Below, piece after piece: positions 10,236 to 22,539 of a stretch of DNA of 64,000 bases (the stretch's first letter is position 1; every line of letters starts with the position of its first letter). The notes under the pieces were generated by a model. That model saw only the letters and a program-made list of their open reading frames with translations, was not told where the DNA came from and did not search any database. This DNA is from Ligula intestinalis (lineage: Eukaryota; Platyhelminthes; Cestoda; Diphyllobothriidea; Diphyllobothriidae). Both the position numbers and the translations under genes were made by a program. The stretch spans positions 34,079,510-34,143,509 of the forward strand of contig JAYGXS010000003.1 of assembly GCA_036362985.1 (NCBI GenBank), given 5' to 3'.

Positions 10236-12740
10236 TCCTCTTTCTTAATCTGCTCTTCAGTCAATGAGGAATTATCAGACAATTTTATTCGGATTTTAGG
10301 CGGAAAGGCCAGTCTTTCAAGGTGAAGTTCGAAGAAGGAGACCTGTCTGGGAGGATATAACCGATTCTGAATGACGAAAATTGTACAGCTGAGGGTAAGC
10401 TTCTGTCTTACTTTAGGCATTAAAAAAGGCTTTTCACATAAATTTAGGTCCCGATAAGATCCAATTTGTGTGTGGCAGAAGTGGTAAACAGGTTGTACTC
10501 ATTCTATTTGAGATTCAACCGAGGTATTCAGCTCCTAATTTCCTTTAGTTCGCTGTCAGAACATGTGTCCATGTCAACTCATTGATTCTTTGCTGTGGGA
10601 TGCTTGATTAGTCTATTGCTTATGAAACGAGGATTTTGTAGTTACTTTCACAAGAAAAATGAGAGATGGAGAAGTTTCTACCACTGACAATATAAAACTG
10701 CCCGGTGTATACGTTCTTCTACACACTGAAAGACAACAGCCGCAGCATTGTGTCCCGCATGACAATTTATTTTAGCGCATTTCATTCCACTGTTGTGAAA
10801 GGATCGGGCTGGCTGGTGCCGAAATATCAAGACTTTCGGAATACGAACATATCAAGACGTGTTTTCTTCTGTCAAAGTGGCTTCTCCATCACCCAGGAGC
10901 AGGAACTAGAAGCGTGCTGCCGTTCGCTGGGTACCTTTCCACTATAAGGGGGAAAAAGCCATCAATAGAGCATCATACCGGTAGCAAATTAGAGCAGTTT
11001 TAATTTTGATTTGCATCCACAACAGGCTGTCATTATAGGGCCTTCACAACCGTGTGATTGTTGTCAGGGTGGCTTATCGCAGTCCCGAAAGGGTCAGAAT
11101 AACCCCTATAGTCAGGTCGCAAGCGTTTACTCTCCCCTTTGTAATCGGATCTATAGTATGATCAAAATGTCATTGCTATATATTAGCATTTTGCTAAGTA
11201 AGATTTTGTGTTGTGAAAATAATAAAACGTTTTCTCGATACCTCGTTTGATATACTTTCTAAAATGTACTCTGAATGACGCAGAACTTTTATTTTTTCAT
11301 AGGAAAATGGATCGATTTACGAACTGAAAGCAATCCGGACCCGGAACAAAAAATAAACAACGGAGAAGGGTTGCAGCCAAACTGAGGAAAACTCAACGGC
11401 TGATAACAAATATATGCTTCAATGAAAAGTGAAATAAAGCTTTTCACAGTCAAGGAGATCTCTGTGCAACTACTTAAGGTTGAAAATTCGAGTTACCAGC
11501 TCGGGTCGATTGATTTTTTTCTTGCTTATCTGCTGACCGAAAGACTACGTTGACGTCTCAACTCTTTTCAATTTAGCCCATAGGCAGAGTAAACTGAGTT
11601 CGGGACTTACTGTGGACGCCGTAGGGTCTTTTGTAAAACGTCATAATACCTCATGAGCAGTCGACCCGTAAATAATAGCTTTCGAATACATCCCCGTTAT
11701 GATAAAAATTGGCCATAACTCATGCTTTATACGTTCCATAGCAACCGGAATCTCCAGTGGATTATAATAGGTGCTAATTTTGAAGTTTTCTCACCACGCA
11801 ACCTCCAGTGAAAATAGTAATTCTTGCGACATGTTATTCTTTTTGGTATATTTTGACGCAGACAATAACGGAGTAGAGGGACAACTCTTCTCATGTTCCT
11901 TGCTGTGTTTCCTTAATATTCTGTCTGTCATCCTTAGCTATTTGAGACGCATACATCCCTCCGGAGTACAGATGAGAATTGATAGGAATCTGGAAAAAGG
12001 TATAACGTTCATCACTGTATTAAGGTTTAAATTAAGGCCTTGAGTGCGTCTTTTCGGCCTTGGACGGCTTTTAGTGCAGATCAGTAAAAATGAAAAACAC
12101 AATTCGAGCAGAATGATCCATTGATTTTGATGCATGGATCTCTTGATTGGGATTGAAAAAGAAGGAGAACGGGCGGTAGAAAGTTCTTGCGACATGTTCA
12201 ACCTACCCACTCTTGAGCCCCAACTGAAAGGTCATAAAAGAAGCCATCGATTAATCCAAGGTTATAGAAGCAACCATCATGTATCTTAAGGATTTGTTTA
12301 TCGGATGGGCGTTTGAAAATAGCAGTAAATTGCTTTGATGAACATGGCCAAACGCCAAGCGAAAGCTGCCCAAATGTTGTGGTTTGGTAATGATGCTGAT
12401 TACCCAAATTCATCTGAAGGGGTGAATTAGGAGGTACTAGATAATTAAGAAATTCGAAAAATACTTATCATCACAAGTAGGAATCGGGGCTGTTTGAAGT
12501 TGTATTTTGAAAGCAGCGCACTGGTATTGACCGATGCGAAATTATTATAGGCTGACCAATAAGACTGATCAGGCTTATATTGGCATATACTGCCTATCAA
12601 AGCAGTTCGTTCAAAATAAATAAGTGTTCTCGATTTACGCACTACTTATGATGTAAATTTGCATGAAAGGTCTCTGGAATTCAATCTGGAGGCGGGACGT
12701 AGACGCTCGGTGAAAGCAAACTAAATATAAACTCAACCCC
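10236..12740. other. Non-coding AT-rich stretch
   Basis: Only short frames (at most 90 codons) without recognisable patterns. No repeat or element matched to other parts of the window. Confidence 0.5.
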
Positions 12741-13012
12741 TTTTGAGAAGTCAAGTTGGCAGACACAGTGTTTGCAGCAAATCATCATCAGGCCAGACAT
12801 TTGCAGGGGTAATAAAAAAATTGTACAGTTAGACAGGGTTAATAAATGTAGTCTGATTAAAATTCATCGTTTATGTGTCGCCGGCATGGTGGGGTCGGCG
12901 TGTAGAGGTTCGTGTGATGGGAGAAGGGGGAGGGGGAGGGGGGGGAAGCGAGGGAATCGGGTTAGTTTGTGGATATTGATTACAGGTCAGATACACGGAT
13001 GTATGGGTAACA
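12741..13012. repeat. Direct repeat unit 1 (hammerhead-like head plus G-rich tail)
   Basis: Shared with 13442-13690: gagaagtcaagttggca, gcaaatcatcat-aggccag, acagggtta, attcatcg and ggtcggcgtgtagaggttcg, followed by a G-rich run. On the minus strand the first part reads GGCCTGATGATGATTTGCTG, a relative of the hammerhead-like motif at 19995-20016 and 20222-20246, but with GCAAAC instead of GAAAC. The two units lie about 700 bases apart. Confidence 0.6.
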
Positions 13013-13441
13013 AGTAACTAGCGGTAGGGAAATCGGATCCACGCAGACCTCCACAGTAAGCAGTTTGGTGGGACCCTGCAAACTATAATGCTACAAATGC
13101 AAAGGTGCAGGGGCAGGGCATGCAGTGAATCAAAATTATTGGTAACAATGCCATTAAACGCAGACTTTTCACTACTTAAATTTCGACTATATTATTACTG
13201 GAAACTTGTCAGTAGGCATTAATCAACACCTACAAATTTTTATGATTCACAATGGGAGATACAGATTTAGGGGTCGCAACTATTTCTATTTCAACTTACC
13301 AGGGTGAAAAAGTTATAGACTGCCCTGTATAAATAGGCCCTTAATTTGTTCAATGCCCAATGCTCCCAGCCATGCTCGGAACTTTGAGAACACTGTGTAT
13401 TTCAACACTTACCTTTGTTCTGCAAATATCCCCATTCTCAA

Positions 13442-13690
13442 GTTGAGAAGTCAAGTTGGCAAACATATGTTTTCAGCAAATCATCATAAGGCCAGAAAAT
13501 TTTCAGGACAATTAAAACTTTACAGATGGACAGGGTTAAATAGTATAGTCTTATTACAATTCATCGGTTACGCGTCACCCGCATGGTGAGGTCGGCGTGT
13601 AGAGGTTCGTGCGTTGGGGTAGGGGGGAAGGGGTAGAGGTGTAATTGGGTTAGGTTGTGGGAATTTATCAGTTGGCAGATACATGGAGGG
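13442..13690. repeat. Direct repeat unit 2
   Basis: Second copy of the unit at 12741-13012, with the same block order. Here the minus-strand head is GGCCTTATGATGATTTGCTG followed by AAAACATATG, so CUGAUGA is damaged while the GAAAA part is kept. A run of 16 G at 13730-13745 follows shortly after. Confidence 0.6.
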
Positions 13691-13799
13691 ATAATTGCTG
13701 CTATTTGCGCACAGCGAACGACTGTCACCGGGGGGGGGGGGGGGGCAAAGTGCGATCGTCACCTGGCGTCGGGGTTGGCCAGGGAATTGCAAGGGCTTC

Positions 13800-13990
13800 T
13801 GTCAGCTTATTCTGACAACACAACAGCGGATTCTCTGGCCGTATAGTCACTGCTTCGGCTGTTGCAAGCACCCATTGGCGTAGGCACTTGGAAAAGTTGG
13901 TTGGTGTCCGGTAGACAACCCGAAAGGCTTCGTTAGTATCGACTCGATGATTCGTATCGACCAGATAGGTATGCCCGTGAAAACCCTGAA
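13800..13990 (-). pseudogene. Inverted PLE GIY-YIG C-terminal fragment
   Basis: The minus strand reads VDTNHRVDTNEAFRVVYR and then TNFSKCLRQWVLATAEAVT. This is nearly the same peptide as the plus-strand end of the PLE at 14690-14830 (DTNHRVDTNKAFRVVYW). It is an inverted partial copy of that element's 3' end lying just upstream of it. Confidence 0.7.
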
Positions 13991-14051
13991 AGTACTATTT
14001 ACGTGATGTACGCAAAATGTGCAATTTCTCTGTAATGTTTGATTTTACAGA

Positions 14052-14892
14052 CAGATAGATGGTATGACAATGGGCTCACCACTTAGCCCGTTTCTCGCAA
14101 ATGTCTTTATGGGCTAGGTCGAGAAAACGTGTGTAAGGGACACCATCAATGACCTTGCGTTTTACGGTCGATATATGGATGAAATATTCTGTTTGACCGA
14201 CCTTAACGCTGACACCGATGCTCTGGTCGCGAAGTTTAACAGCGCGCATCCATCGCTCAAATTTACTGCAGAGACGGAAGAAAACGATGAACTTCTGCGA
14301 AGGCTAGATGATGAATCCATCCTGCGTAGAGTCTTCCGAAAGAAAACCTGGACGGGACAATACACCAACTATAACACCAACTATAACAGACGTTTTCATC
14401 AGACAACCCTTCTCAGGCGAGCTGGGCAAACGAGGTCTAAGGACCGCAATTGCAAGCGCATTCCCCGCGGCGAACTTAAGGGTGTTCTTCATGAACTCTT
14501 CCCTCCTACGATTAGGAGGAAAAGACTGACTCCTGTTAAAGGCCACCTCCATGTGTATTTACTCTTTCACTTGCTCCTGTGGAGCAAGATACATTGGCCG
14601 AACAACGAGACGCCTGGAAAAGAGGGTACGTGAGCACATACTGGCCTGGTTAAGTAAAGGTAACTCTAGATCGATCTCGAGTTCTATTTTCGCACATCTT
14701 GTCGATACCAATCATCGAGTCGATACTAACAAAGCCTTTCGGGTTGTCTACTGGTCACTTACCAACTTTTCCAAGGGCCAACGCCAACGGGTGCTTGCAA
14801 CAGCCGAAGCAGTGACTATACGGGTCCCTTTCGGACTTCAGACTAGACAATTTTTGTTTTACTATATTAATCTGAAACATCTATTCGAATAA
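14052..14892 (+). pseudogene. Penelope-like element: RT core and GIY-YIG endonuclease, broken
   Basis: The RT part starts with QIDGMTMGSPLSPFLANVFM, the PLE thumb/palm block, and an in-frame TAG follows at once. It continues to YGRYMDEIFCL, where PLEs normally have YVDD, so the second catalytic aspartate is Glu here. HPSLKFTAETEEN follows. Later parts are read in two more frames: TITDVFIRQPFSGELGKRG-like residues around 14370-14430, then YSFTCSCGARYIGRTTRRL at about 14560-14620. The last is the GIY-YIG core (the family signature is Y-x-C...Y-I-G-x-T-x-R). The C-terminal helix ends near 14870. N-terminal RT motifs are missing. In an active PLE the RT copies the RNA and the GIY-YIG nuclease nicks the target. 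Confidence 0.8.
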
Positions 14893-16500
14893 TTGCCTTA
14901 GGTGAACCCCTTATATCGCAATTCAGGCTAATGCGAAATCTCTTGCCCATGACTGACCCGCATATTTCCGGGTCTCCTTTTCCGGAAAAAATGCTTTTTG
15001 AATGTTTGGGAGGTTGGAGTGTGAGGGATAGAGAAGTACTGGGTGTGAATACACGGACAATGGCGGACCCCACCACCGCTCTGGGTGGTTGTCGGCCGCT
15101 AGGCATAGCCTACGTTTGTGAAGCCACGTATGTGCTTTGCGTGCCAAGTAAAAACCAAGAGAAGTGTCAACACATCACGAAACAACTGATACGGCCTAGG
15201 ACATCCTTCGTGTTTTAACTCTACTGAAAAGACCAGATCCGCCATCCTCCGCAGATGTCAGAGACAAGGTTGAAAGGTGAAAAGCAGAGCTTGCTCACCC
15301 GCATAAATGCAGCCAAGAGAAGCATCATACTCTACTTTGTGAATTAAGTGTGAATGATAACCTGCAGTCTGATGAAATCGGCATGCCAAGGGAATCTAAA
15401 TAATTATGCGCTGTTTAATTTTACTCTCGTAGACTTCCATTGTGGGCAGTTCTATTGTCCAGCTACGTAAGAAGGGGGATAATATAACAACGTTCAATAT
15501 ATATCATTCAAATCCACCGAGTGAAAAGTGTTTGAACTGAAAGTCTTTTGTCTGCTAGGTCCGAGCTACCGAAAAGTGTTTATGTGAGAGCATAATTTTT
15601 TTCAGTTACTTGAAGGTTTTTAGAAAAGGCTTTGAAATGAAGCTTTTCTATTAAAAAGAAGTTGCTCTACAATGGCATAACTTAGAATGGTTGTTTAAAA
15701 AAGAACCATCAACGACTCCTGGGACATACCTGAATGTTTACTGAAACGTTGGAGATATAGGTGTGGTCTCTAAACAGGGAATTAACTCGAAGGAATGCAG
15801 CAAACGGGTTCACATCAAAGATTTAAAGGCTAGCGCTGAGCACACGTTAAGTGTGCTGTTGGAGGAAAAACAGGTTGTAATCGCATTTGAAATGGTATTT
15901 GGTGACCAGAGGGGCTAGTGCGAACACAGCATGTTCCTGCAGCAACTAAAGCAATTTTATGCCTGCTTGAAAAAAACATTTATATGGCTGATTAAAACCA
16001 GCTCATGGACATTGTTATGTTTCCTCTTTATCAAAAAACCTAGCGTTGGATAAGTATACAACTAAATGCCATGTCCAGGGAAAAAGCCAACCCACTTCCG
16101 TTTTCACAGCGCATGCTGTGGGTGAAAGCGAATTTGAATTTGGCGAAATCGGTGCACTATGATGGGATGCCAGATGGAATGCGACTGTAGGGCTTTCCTT
16201 TTCTTTATTCAAGCGGTCACTAGTGTGAGGCAAATGTCCAGTCTTCGGCTGATTGGTGAATTATGTGTCGGTTGGCTACTTGAACTCATCCGTCCATGTC
16301 CGGATTTTCAAAGCAGCCAGCTTAGCGCACAGTTGCAGGCAGATTAAGAAGCTGATTCAAAAACTAGAATCATGAAATATTTGTAAGTGCATGGAGGATC
16401 TTTAAGTAGTCAAATACCTACCCAAAGCTATCTATGGAAAGCTCCAATTAATAATGAACTGTCTTCAGACAAATAGAAGCACTGCAGGAGTTCCCCGGGG
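14893..16500. other. Stretch without recognised features
   Basis: It follows the PLE at 14 kb; frames up to 95 codons show no family pattern. It is probably intron or spacer. Confidence 0.45.
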
Positions 16501-16551
16501 GTGAGCACACACCCACTCAATGGCTTTCCGAGGCAAACATGTTTCATTTAG

Positions 16552-16906
16552 ATGGCAGAGATAATGATCAGTTTACCACCTGCCAGGTGTTGGTCAGCCA
16601 AGGGACGCACCAATATAGCCCCGAAACTCTGTCGTCCCCCTCTGTTGTCAGAGCTCGATGTTTTACTTCCTGCGCTGCTTCGGCCTTTCAACTTATCTCT
16701 GGCGGGCTTAGCAGCCACATGCCCCATGAGTCACCACATTGATAGCGGGCGGTTAAGCCTCTACGGCGGTTCTGATGGCTCTACAGACTTAAATGGGGAC
16801 TGTGAAACCGCTAGTGGAGACTGCACGGAAATTACAGACCGGCTTACACGAGCACAACTGGGCGATCTGGAAGTTAGACCAAAAACTTCTCAACTTGCAG
16901 TGCACA
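16552..16906 (+). CDS. Candidate exon, acidic protein segment
   Basis: An open frame runs from directly after a possible acceptor (gtttcatttag, ends 16551) to a good donor (caca|gtaagtaa, cut after 16906): 118 codons plus one base. The second half is acidic and Ser/Thr-rich with GDCETASGDCTE, unlike transposon frames nearby. Entry in phase 0 would fit the exit of exon D, but about 9.3 kb of element-filled DNA separates them. It could be a later exon of that gene, an exon of another gene, or a chance frame. Confidence 0.3.
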
Positions 16907-17880
16907 GTAAGTAAGCTATCCCTAAGCTAAACCTTCAGGCAGCAAGCATATTAGGCTGGAAAGATTAAAGCAGCAATTTATTCTCTAAACGTGTTGTAAA
17001 CGAGCATCTTGACCTGCCTGTAGCCTGAAGGCCTTCATCTTCCACGAATTGCCCTACATTTTTGAGATAAGAAAGTAAGGTAACATGCAACATTTCGGCT
17101 AGTGAACTGCTTGATGCATTTTTTTCAGAGGGAAATTAACTGAACTTTTCTGTTTTTCGTTGTTCAACGCCAAATTGAATACGGCAGAGATGCTTAAGAC
17201 TAATTCCGTGGTTCTGGACGTAATAGGAAATTAATTTGCTACAGCAGGTCACGTATGGACGAGCCAGTCTGCAAGGAAGAATTCGGAATCAAACTGATAG
17301 ATGCAACCATGAGTAGCTGTGCCATGCAACATCAAAATATTGGCGAATAAAAATATCGGGAATTTAAATAGCGATATTTTCAGTACAGCAAATCGTAACA
17401 CGTGCCTATATATACCACGTATTGCGTGTCAATAAAATAACATTGGAGTTCATTGTGTTTGAGTGGTTTTTTTGATGTTTTATAGTCAGTCGACCAACTA
17501 ATAAAGTAACTTGGATAGTTTGTGACTTTTCAGACATTCGCACTAAGACTTGTCTTGAAAAAGGCATTCTGATTAGAGCCCTTGTGTGTAAGAAGACGGT
17601 GCGATCGCTGATAGGCCGGAGGCCACCATGAGGCTTCAAATAAGGAGACCAAAAGACCCAATGCCATGAGGAGAAGCATCTGAGGTTGTCTATAGGATCT
17701 GGTGCAGTTGTAAATAAAGTAACTACGTTGGAGAGACTGAAAGACTTCTCGTGACGTGAATTGCAGCAGCGCGGAGAAATGACGCTAATTCTCCGGTCGC
17801 GGCTCATTTTACGGGACCCGGCCATACATTTAAAATTGCTGAGGCCTAAGTTCTCGCGAGAGGTGACTATCGTGTGAGTC

Positions 17881-18315
17881 GTGAGGTACTTGGGTCACGG
17901 GGCACGGGCCTCCAGCGTATTAACAAGTCCTGCCCAACCCATTTTCGGCGCTGAGGCTCAGTTTGGCCAAAACAACTTTTACCCGGAAACGCACAGTCAA
18001 ACGCGTCGTCTAATGCGTGCGCCAGATAGCCAGACAGCCGAGCAGTGGGAACCACAGCAGACGCGTCTTCGACCGCGTTCCCACCCACCCTCAGGGCGGC
18101 CAAGGTCTGCTACACCAAACCTCCCTATGGTGGATCCATCTCTTCTCCTCTCCATCTGTTTTTTTTTGACAGAGCAGCCCCTCTTGACTATGCTGCTCCG
18201 ACTCCTCCTCCTCGCCGCCGGGATTGAGGTCCACCCGGCGGAGTTCCGGATCCACCAAGGGCTACTTGCCTGCCTGCCTACAGCCGATCAGTCATCACGT
18301 CCAAGTCCAGCATGA
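17881..18315 (+). other. GC-rich open reading frame with a decayed 2A-like stretch
   Basis: 144 codons are open in a GC-rich island (about 17800-18330) inside AT-rich surroundings. Most of the peptide is low in recognisable pattern. Near the end it reads LLRLLLLAAGIEVHPAE. 5' regions of some animal non-LTR retrotransposons have a leucine-rich run followed by a 2A peptide of the form D-[VI]-E-x-N-P-G-P. The order leucine run, I-E-x, P matches, but the essential N-P-G-P is H-P-A-E. It may be the 5' end of such an element; it may be chance. Confidence 0.3.
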
Positions 18316-18909
18316 GGGGTGATGAAAGTTCAGCAGGTCATGACCCGCACGCCAGCCATAAAGCAAATAGTGCACAAGCCAGTAAATATCCGCCGTAGGA
18401 GAAACCGTTAATTTTCATAGGTGTGCAGTAGCATAGCGCAGTCATCCTATACATGCTGCAACTCCTGTGTGTGTGTGAATTGCCCGTTTCTGCTATTGTC
18501 TCTGATGGCGGATCTGCGAAGGATTTTATGTTCAGACGAATAAAATTCTTTTTCCAGCGATCGAATCTGCTTCTTCTGAATTACTTCCAGGGATTCGCAG
18601 TTTCGCTTGTAGTGGCAACTCATTTGGGCGCCATTGTCAACGTGAACTTGTCTGCATTGGCCTCGAAGTCAGATCGTCTGCCTCAGTAGTAATATTTTTA
18701 AAACAGGATCAAGGTGGAGTCACTCACTACCTTGACTCCAATGGCGATGTGTTACCAGCGACTGATAATGAGTGGTAGTGTGGTAAATAAATAAGTTTAA
18801 GTTGTCAGTGAGAGGTTTTGGGGGAACGCTGGACTGGAATGAAAGCTGTATGTTGTTAACGTGAATTAACATCCCAGCCAAACTCTGTTATTCACTAAAC
18901 TATCTGTTC

Positions 18910-19800
18910 CGTCTTGACTCCTCTGTATCCAGTAGCCAAACCCCGTGATAACAACTATCAAGGCAATACGGTACTATTGAACAAATAGTGAAGGATAATC
19001 AAAGTACAAAGCTCAACAATGGATACGACAAGTCAACGACGAAGGAAGTCGACCAAATCGCCTGACTCTATGCAAGGGAAAAAAAGCAAGTTCAACAATA
19101 ACGCCACGCAGGGCGAAACTAGTCTTGCGAATGTTAGTGGGAGAGGGAGTGGGGCTCTGGTTTTATATGATTTCAGGAGGCCATTCCTATGGCCTCGGGA
19201 TTGGTCTGAAACACCAGCGCGAAAAGGGGGGGGGGTTGACGCGAACAGCGACTGTACTGTGCCGGCAAGGGAGGAGAACTTGCAAGCGTTTGAGGTCGGC
19301 GGCGGTGACAGCTGTAATCGAACCAGAGGGGGAGGGGGAGGGGGAGGAAATAGCAGGTAGCACTTGAAACGGTTGGGGGAGGAAGCATTGTGGAGCAAGG
19401 GTGATTAAAAGGCAAGACGGCCGAATGTTGGGGGGGGGGGGGTTGGAGACAACATTCAAGCACCAGAAGAAGACAACACGATCCCTGGGACAATACTGCT
19501 ATTCGCCTGACGTTTCGAGATCCGTCGCGGATTAGTCATCGGAGACACAGTCAGAAATTGGTAGCATGTTCGCTTGTGTTGGCAATTCAAGCACCACTTA
19601 AGTGGCACTTGGCCGAGAAACCAGTTTTAACACCAGTGTGCAGTCGACTGGAAACAAAAGGGCCAACAGGAGCAGAATTCTTGGAGGAAAGGGGTCGGGC
19701 ACATAGTTCAGAGGAAGGGGGAACAGCCTTTCGTAAGAGGAAAAAAATTGGAGTCGATCTATCAGGAAGTCACTCGAAATGGACGTGGAGAATTTAAAAT
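18910..19800 (+). repeat. Unknown dispersed repeat, copy 2 of 3, with a conserved small-ORF start
   Basis: This copy shares with copy 3 the blocks ctctgtatccag, gataacaactatcaagg, ctcaacaatggatac and caaatcgcctgactct. It also shares a 3' half made of poly-G-rich and gga-rich stretches. An ATG at 19019 opens a frame beginning MDTTSQRRRKSTKSPDS. Copy 3 opens at the same place with MDTPSQEGRESAKSPDS. The agreement suggests a once-coding 5' region of an element, but G-runs and stops follow. A hammerhead-like element on the minus strand (19508-19543) and a G run at 19430-19442 lie inside. Confidence 0.6.
19508..19543 (-). ncRNA. Hammerhead-ribozyme-like core (decayed)
   Basis: On the minus strand: CCGATGA (consensus CUGANGA with one change), then AATCCG-CGA-CGGAT forming a good stem II, then CTCGAAAC and GTC. 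It is followed by AGGCGAATA, the same downstream context as the copy at 40214-40249. The U-to-C change in CUGA should abolish activity. Confidence 0.45.
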
Positions 19801-19981
19801 TTGTTCAAATAGAAATAACGCTATCTGAGAAAGAATAGATGGAGATAAGGATGACATAGTTTCAAAAAATACAAAATTGCAAACTTGACGAAGACGTACA
19901 TCATTAAGCAGTCAGTCAGCGTTATTATATACACAAAAAACTTTGGCTACATACAAGTTTAAGTTCTGTAAATATTGCCAG

Positions 19982-20260
19982 TTTTGGCAAACATGTTTTC
20001 AGCAAATCTTCATCAGGCCAGTAACTTTGCAAAAGAATTAAAGTTTGAACGTAGCCGATGCCGACGCCAGGTGACGATAGCACATCGCCCCACCCACTAG
20101 TGACAGTCGCTCACCCAATACGCAGATCTCGCCTTCTAGCGCAGACTGACATAATCCGCAGTGGTCAATCGGCGCCCATGTCTGCAGGTTCAAACTTTAA
20201 TTGTTTTGCAAAGTTACTGGCCTGATGAAGATTTGCCGAAAACATGGTTGCCAAAACTGA
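19982..20260. repeat. Foldback repeat with hammerhead-like motifs in both arms
   Basis: The left arm (about 19982-20062) and right arm (about 20168-20260) are inverted copies sharing ttttggcaa(c)ca-g-tttt, aaatcttcatcaggccagtaac and tttgcaaaa-aattaaagtttgaac. Each arm carries CTGATGAAGATTTGC(C/T)G followed by AAAAC: minus strand at 19995-20016, plus strand at 20222-20246. Stem II would be only two base pairs, as in reduced hammerheads. The 105-base centre is GC-richer and unrelated. Confidence 0.55.
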
Positions 20261-20529
20261 CTTTTCACAAACCATTTTATTTGCCCATACGCGTATGCTG
20301 ACTGATACACAACACAAAATGATGCATCGCCATGCAATACTCACTTTATGTAATTTTCCAGTGTCATTAAGAAGAATCGGACGTTGATAATGAGAGTGAA
20401 CACACCTCACTAACATAAAAACCATACTACTTGATGAACTGTGCACATGTGGGTGGAGGAACAGCCGATTTATGGTACGCAACAGATAACGATTTCACCT
20501 ATTTTCGTCCGCTGCGTCAGCCCAAGTCG

Positions 20530-22530
20530 GTTTAACTAGGTCAGGCGACTGGTGCATCAGACAAGGAGTGGAGACTGAGGCCGGTGCTCTGGAATCTACC
20601 TTTACGGTAAATCAGCGCAATTTCTACGACAATAAATTTCAACTTAGCACTACGCGCCAACAATGGATCTAATGATAACTAGCATTTGGTAAAAAAAGTC
20701 AGACACGCTGTGCAGTGCTCCCCTATTTATGTACCTTTTCCGGCTGTATCCCCTATACAAGATTCGATTTCCCGCCTCGCTCAGTAACATTTTGCACATA
20801 TAGCTGTGTGGAACAGGCTGTGCAGAACGCGAAGATCGGTTGTTTAACGGGGAGGGGGAGGGGGGTGCAGACCTAGACAGTCTACAAAAGTTAAAATGGA
20901 AAGCTGAACCTCTTTCACCTCAGGTGATCTCTGGTCCCCCCCCCCAAAACAGCAAAACTAATGTAGAAAGGCAAGATTTTGGGCATGAAAATTCTGATAA
21001 GAACTGAAATCTCGAGCATGCATGCCGAGGTAAGACAAATAAAGCTGCCGTGGATAAGTCACACCATGCGAATGATCGAAGAGAACCTGCCGAAACCACT
21101 CTTCTAGTCTGGTGCTCGAGAGGAAGTAAGCTGAAGCATCGTTTCAGGGACATACTAAAGGTATCCTTCAATTATCCGCGGATCAACAGTTCGACCTGAG
21201 AAAACATCACTCAAACTCTGGAGAATTAAGGCCGTAATCGATTAATTTCATCGGCTTGAAGAAACCAAACCGAAGAGATTCGCACGCAAATGTCAACTAG
21301 GACGGATCAGCGACGCAAATTTCCAAAACATATCAACATGCCCGCATTGCCAACCGATTTTCAGGGAAAGTAGCAGGTCGTATTAAACTGCGCCGATACA
21401 CCCTAGAATATACGAATTCACTCCGACTTAGAAATTAATATCTGAGGCAATTCGAAAACTACAATCTTCAAATGCACCGTGGTAGCAACCCACCCAACTT
21501 ATCAATTCGTGCATATACTATCGCCATCATCAGTAAAGCCACGAAAGTGAGCTTATTCACCCATTTGTCCATTCGTTTTGTCATTATCTGCTGGACCACC
21601 AAAAATTTTACTGAGTACCAATCTGTTTCCATTACGGCCACGCATTCATATTATGCATTGGCAAGTTCGGGCACTTGAGATCCCATCGCCCTGATGCTGG
21701 CGAACCAGTGGCGGGAGCCCAAATATAAACCTATCAGTCAAAGTATGTACCGTAGTTTGTGTTCGGGGATTCGAACCAGTTAGCCTATACTTCGGAGCAT
21801 GCCTCAGCTGCTGACGTATTTTAATGTGGGAGGGAAGCCGAAACCGGAGCATTTATCCTTATGTCAATTTAGGTCTCTTTTAAATACGAAGAAGAAAACA
21901 GGAAAACACGCGCCTCAATAAATTTTAATGTGAAGAAAAAGATGTTCTTTGGGATATAAAGGTAACTTTAATCAGTGAATTTTGAAGTCTGATGCCCCAG
22001 GTTGTCTTCGGACTAACAGAAAATGTGCAATGAAAAGCTAAAATTTCAAACATGCGGCAAAAAATAATAATTATATGGGGTGAAACCTTATTGGTGGGTG
22101 TGGCCTCAGTCAGTCTGTGTTGTGCGAGCACCAGACTGGAAAATTCACTGATTTAAGTTACATTTATATCCCAAAGTACATCTTTTTCAAATGAAGAAGT
22201 AAATTTGCCTCATGACTAACATAATCTAGTAGACTTAATAATGATTTAACATTATAATACACTAACCTTGGGACTATACCAGGAGTGCAACAATTCCTTT
22301 CTGATATGGTTTTTGACAATATTATCACCATTCTGAAAGCCAAGATAATCCGAAGGAAGTTCAATACTGCGGCGTCGGGTGCCAGATCGCGTATAACATT
22401 CGCGAACGGGATGCTTCCACGCAAGGTTTCCTTGCACGGCATTCGGTTGCCTTGGTATTTTAGATAAAACAAAAAGTCACGAGATAGTCATTGTCTGCGA
22501 CGAACTCATATGCCCGCGCGCGAACACATA
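20530..22530. other. Stretch without recognised genes
   Basis: A G-rich run (about 20848-20865) and a C run (20936-20945) are present. A B-box-like ggttcgaatcccc on the minus strand at about 21767-21780 hints at an old tRNA-derived SINE, but no A-box stands at the right distance. Otherwise nothing. Confidence 0.4.
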
Positions 22531-22539
22531 CGCCTATTC

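Noticed and set aside
19033..19493. Proline-rich minus-strand frames
   Set aside because: They come from G/C runs and gga repeats on the plus strand.
21760..21785. tRNA gene on the minus strand (ggttcgaatcccc)
   Set aside because: Only the B-box is present; no acceptor stem or A-box at the right distance.
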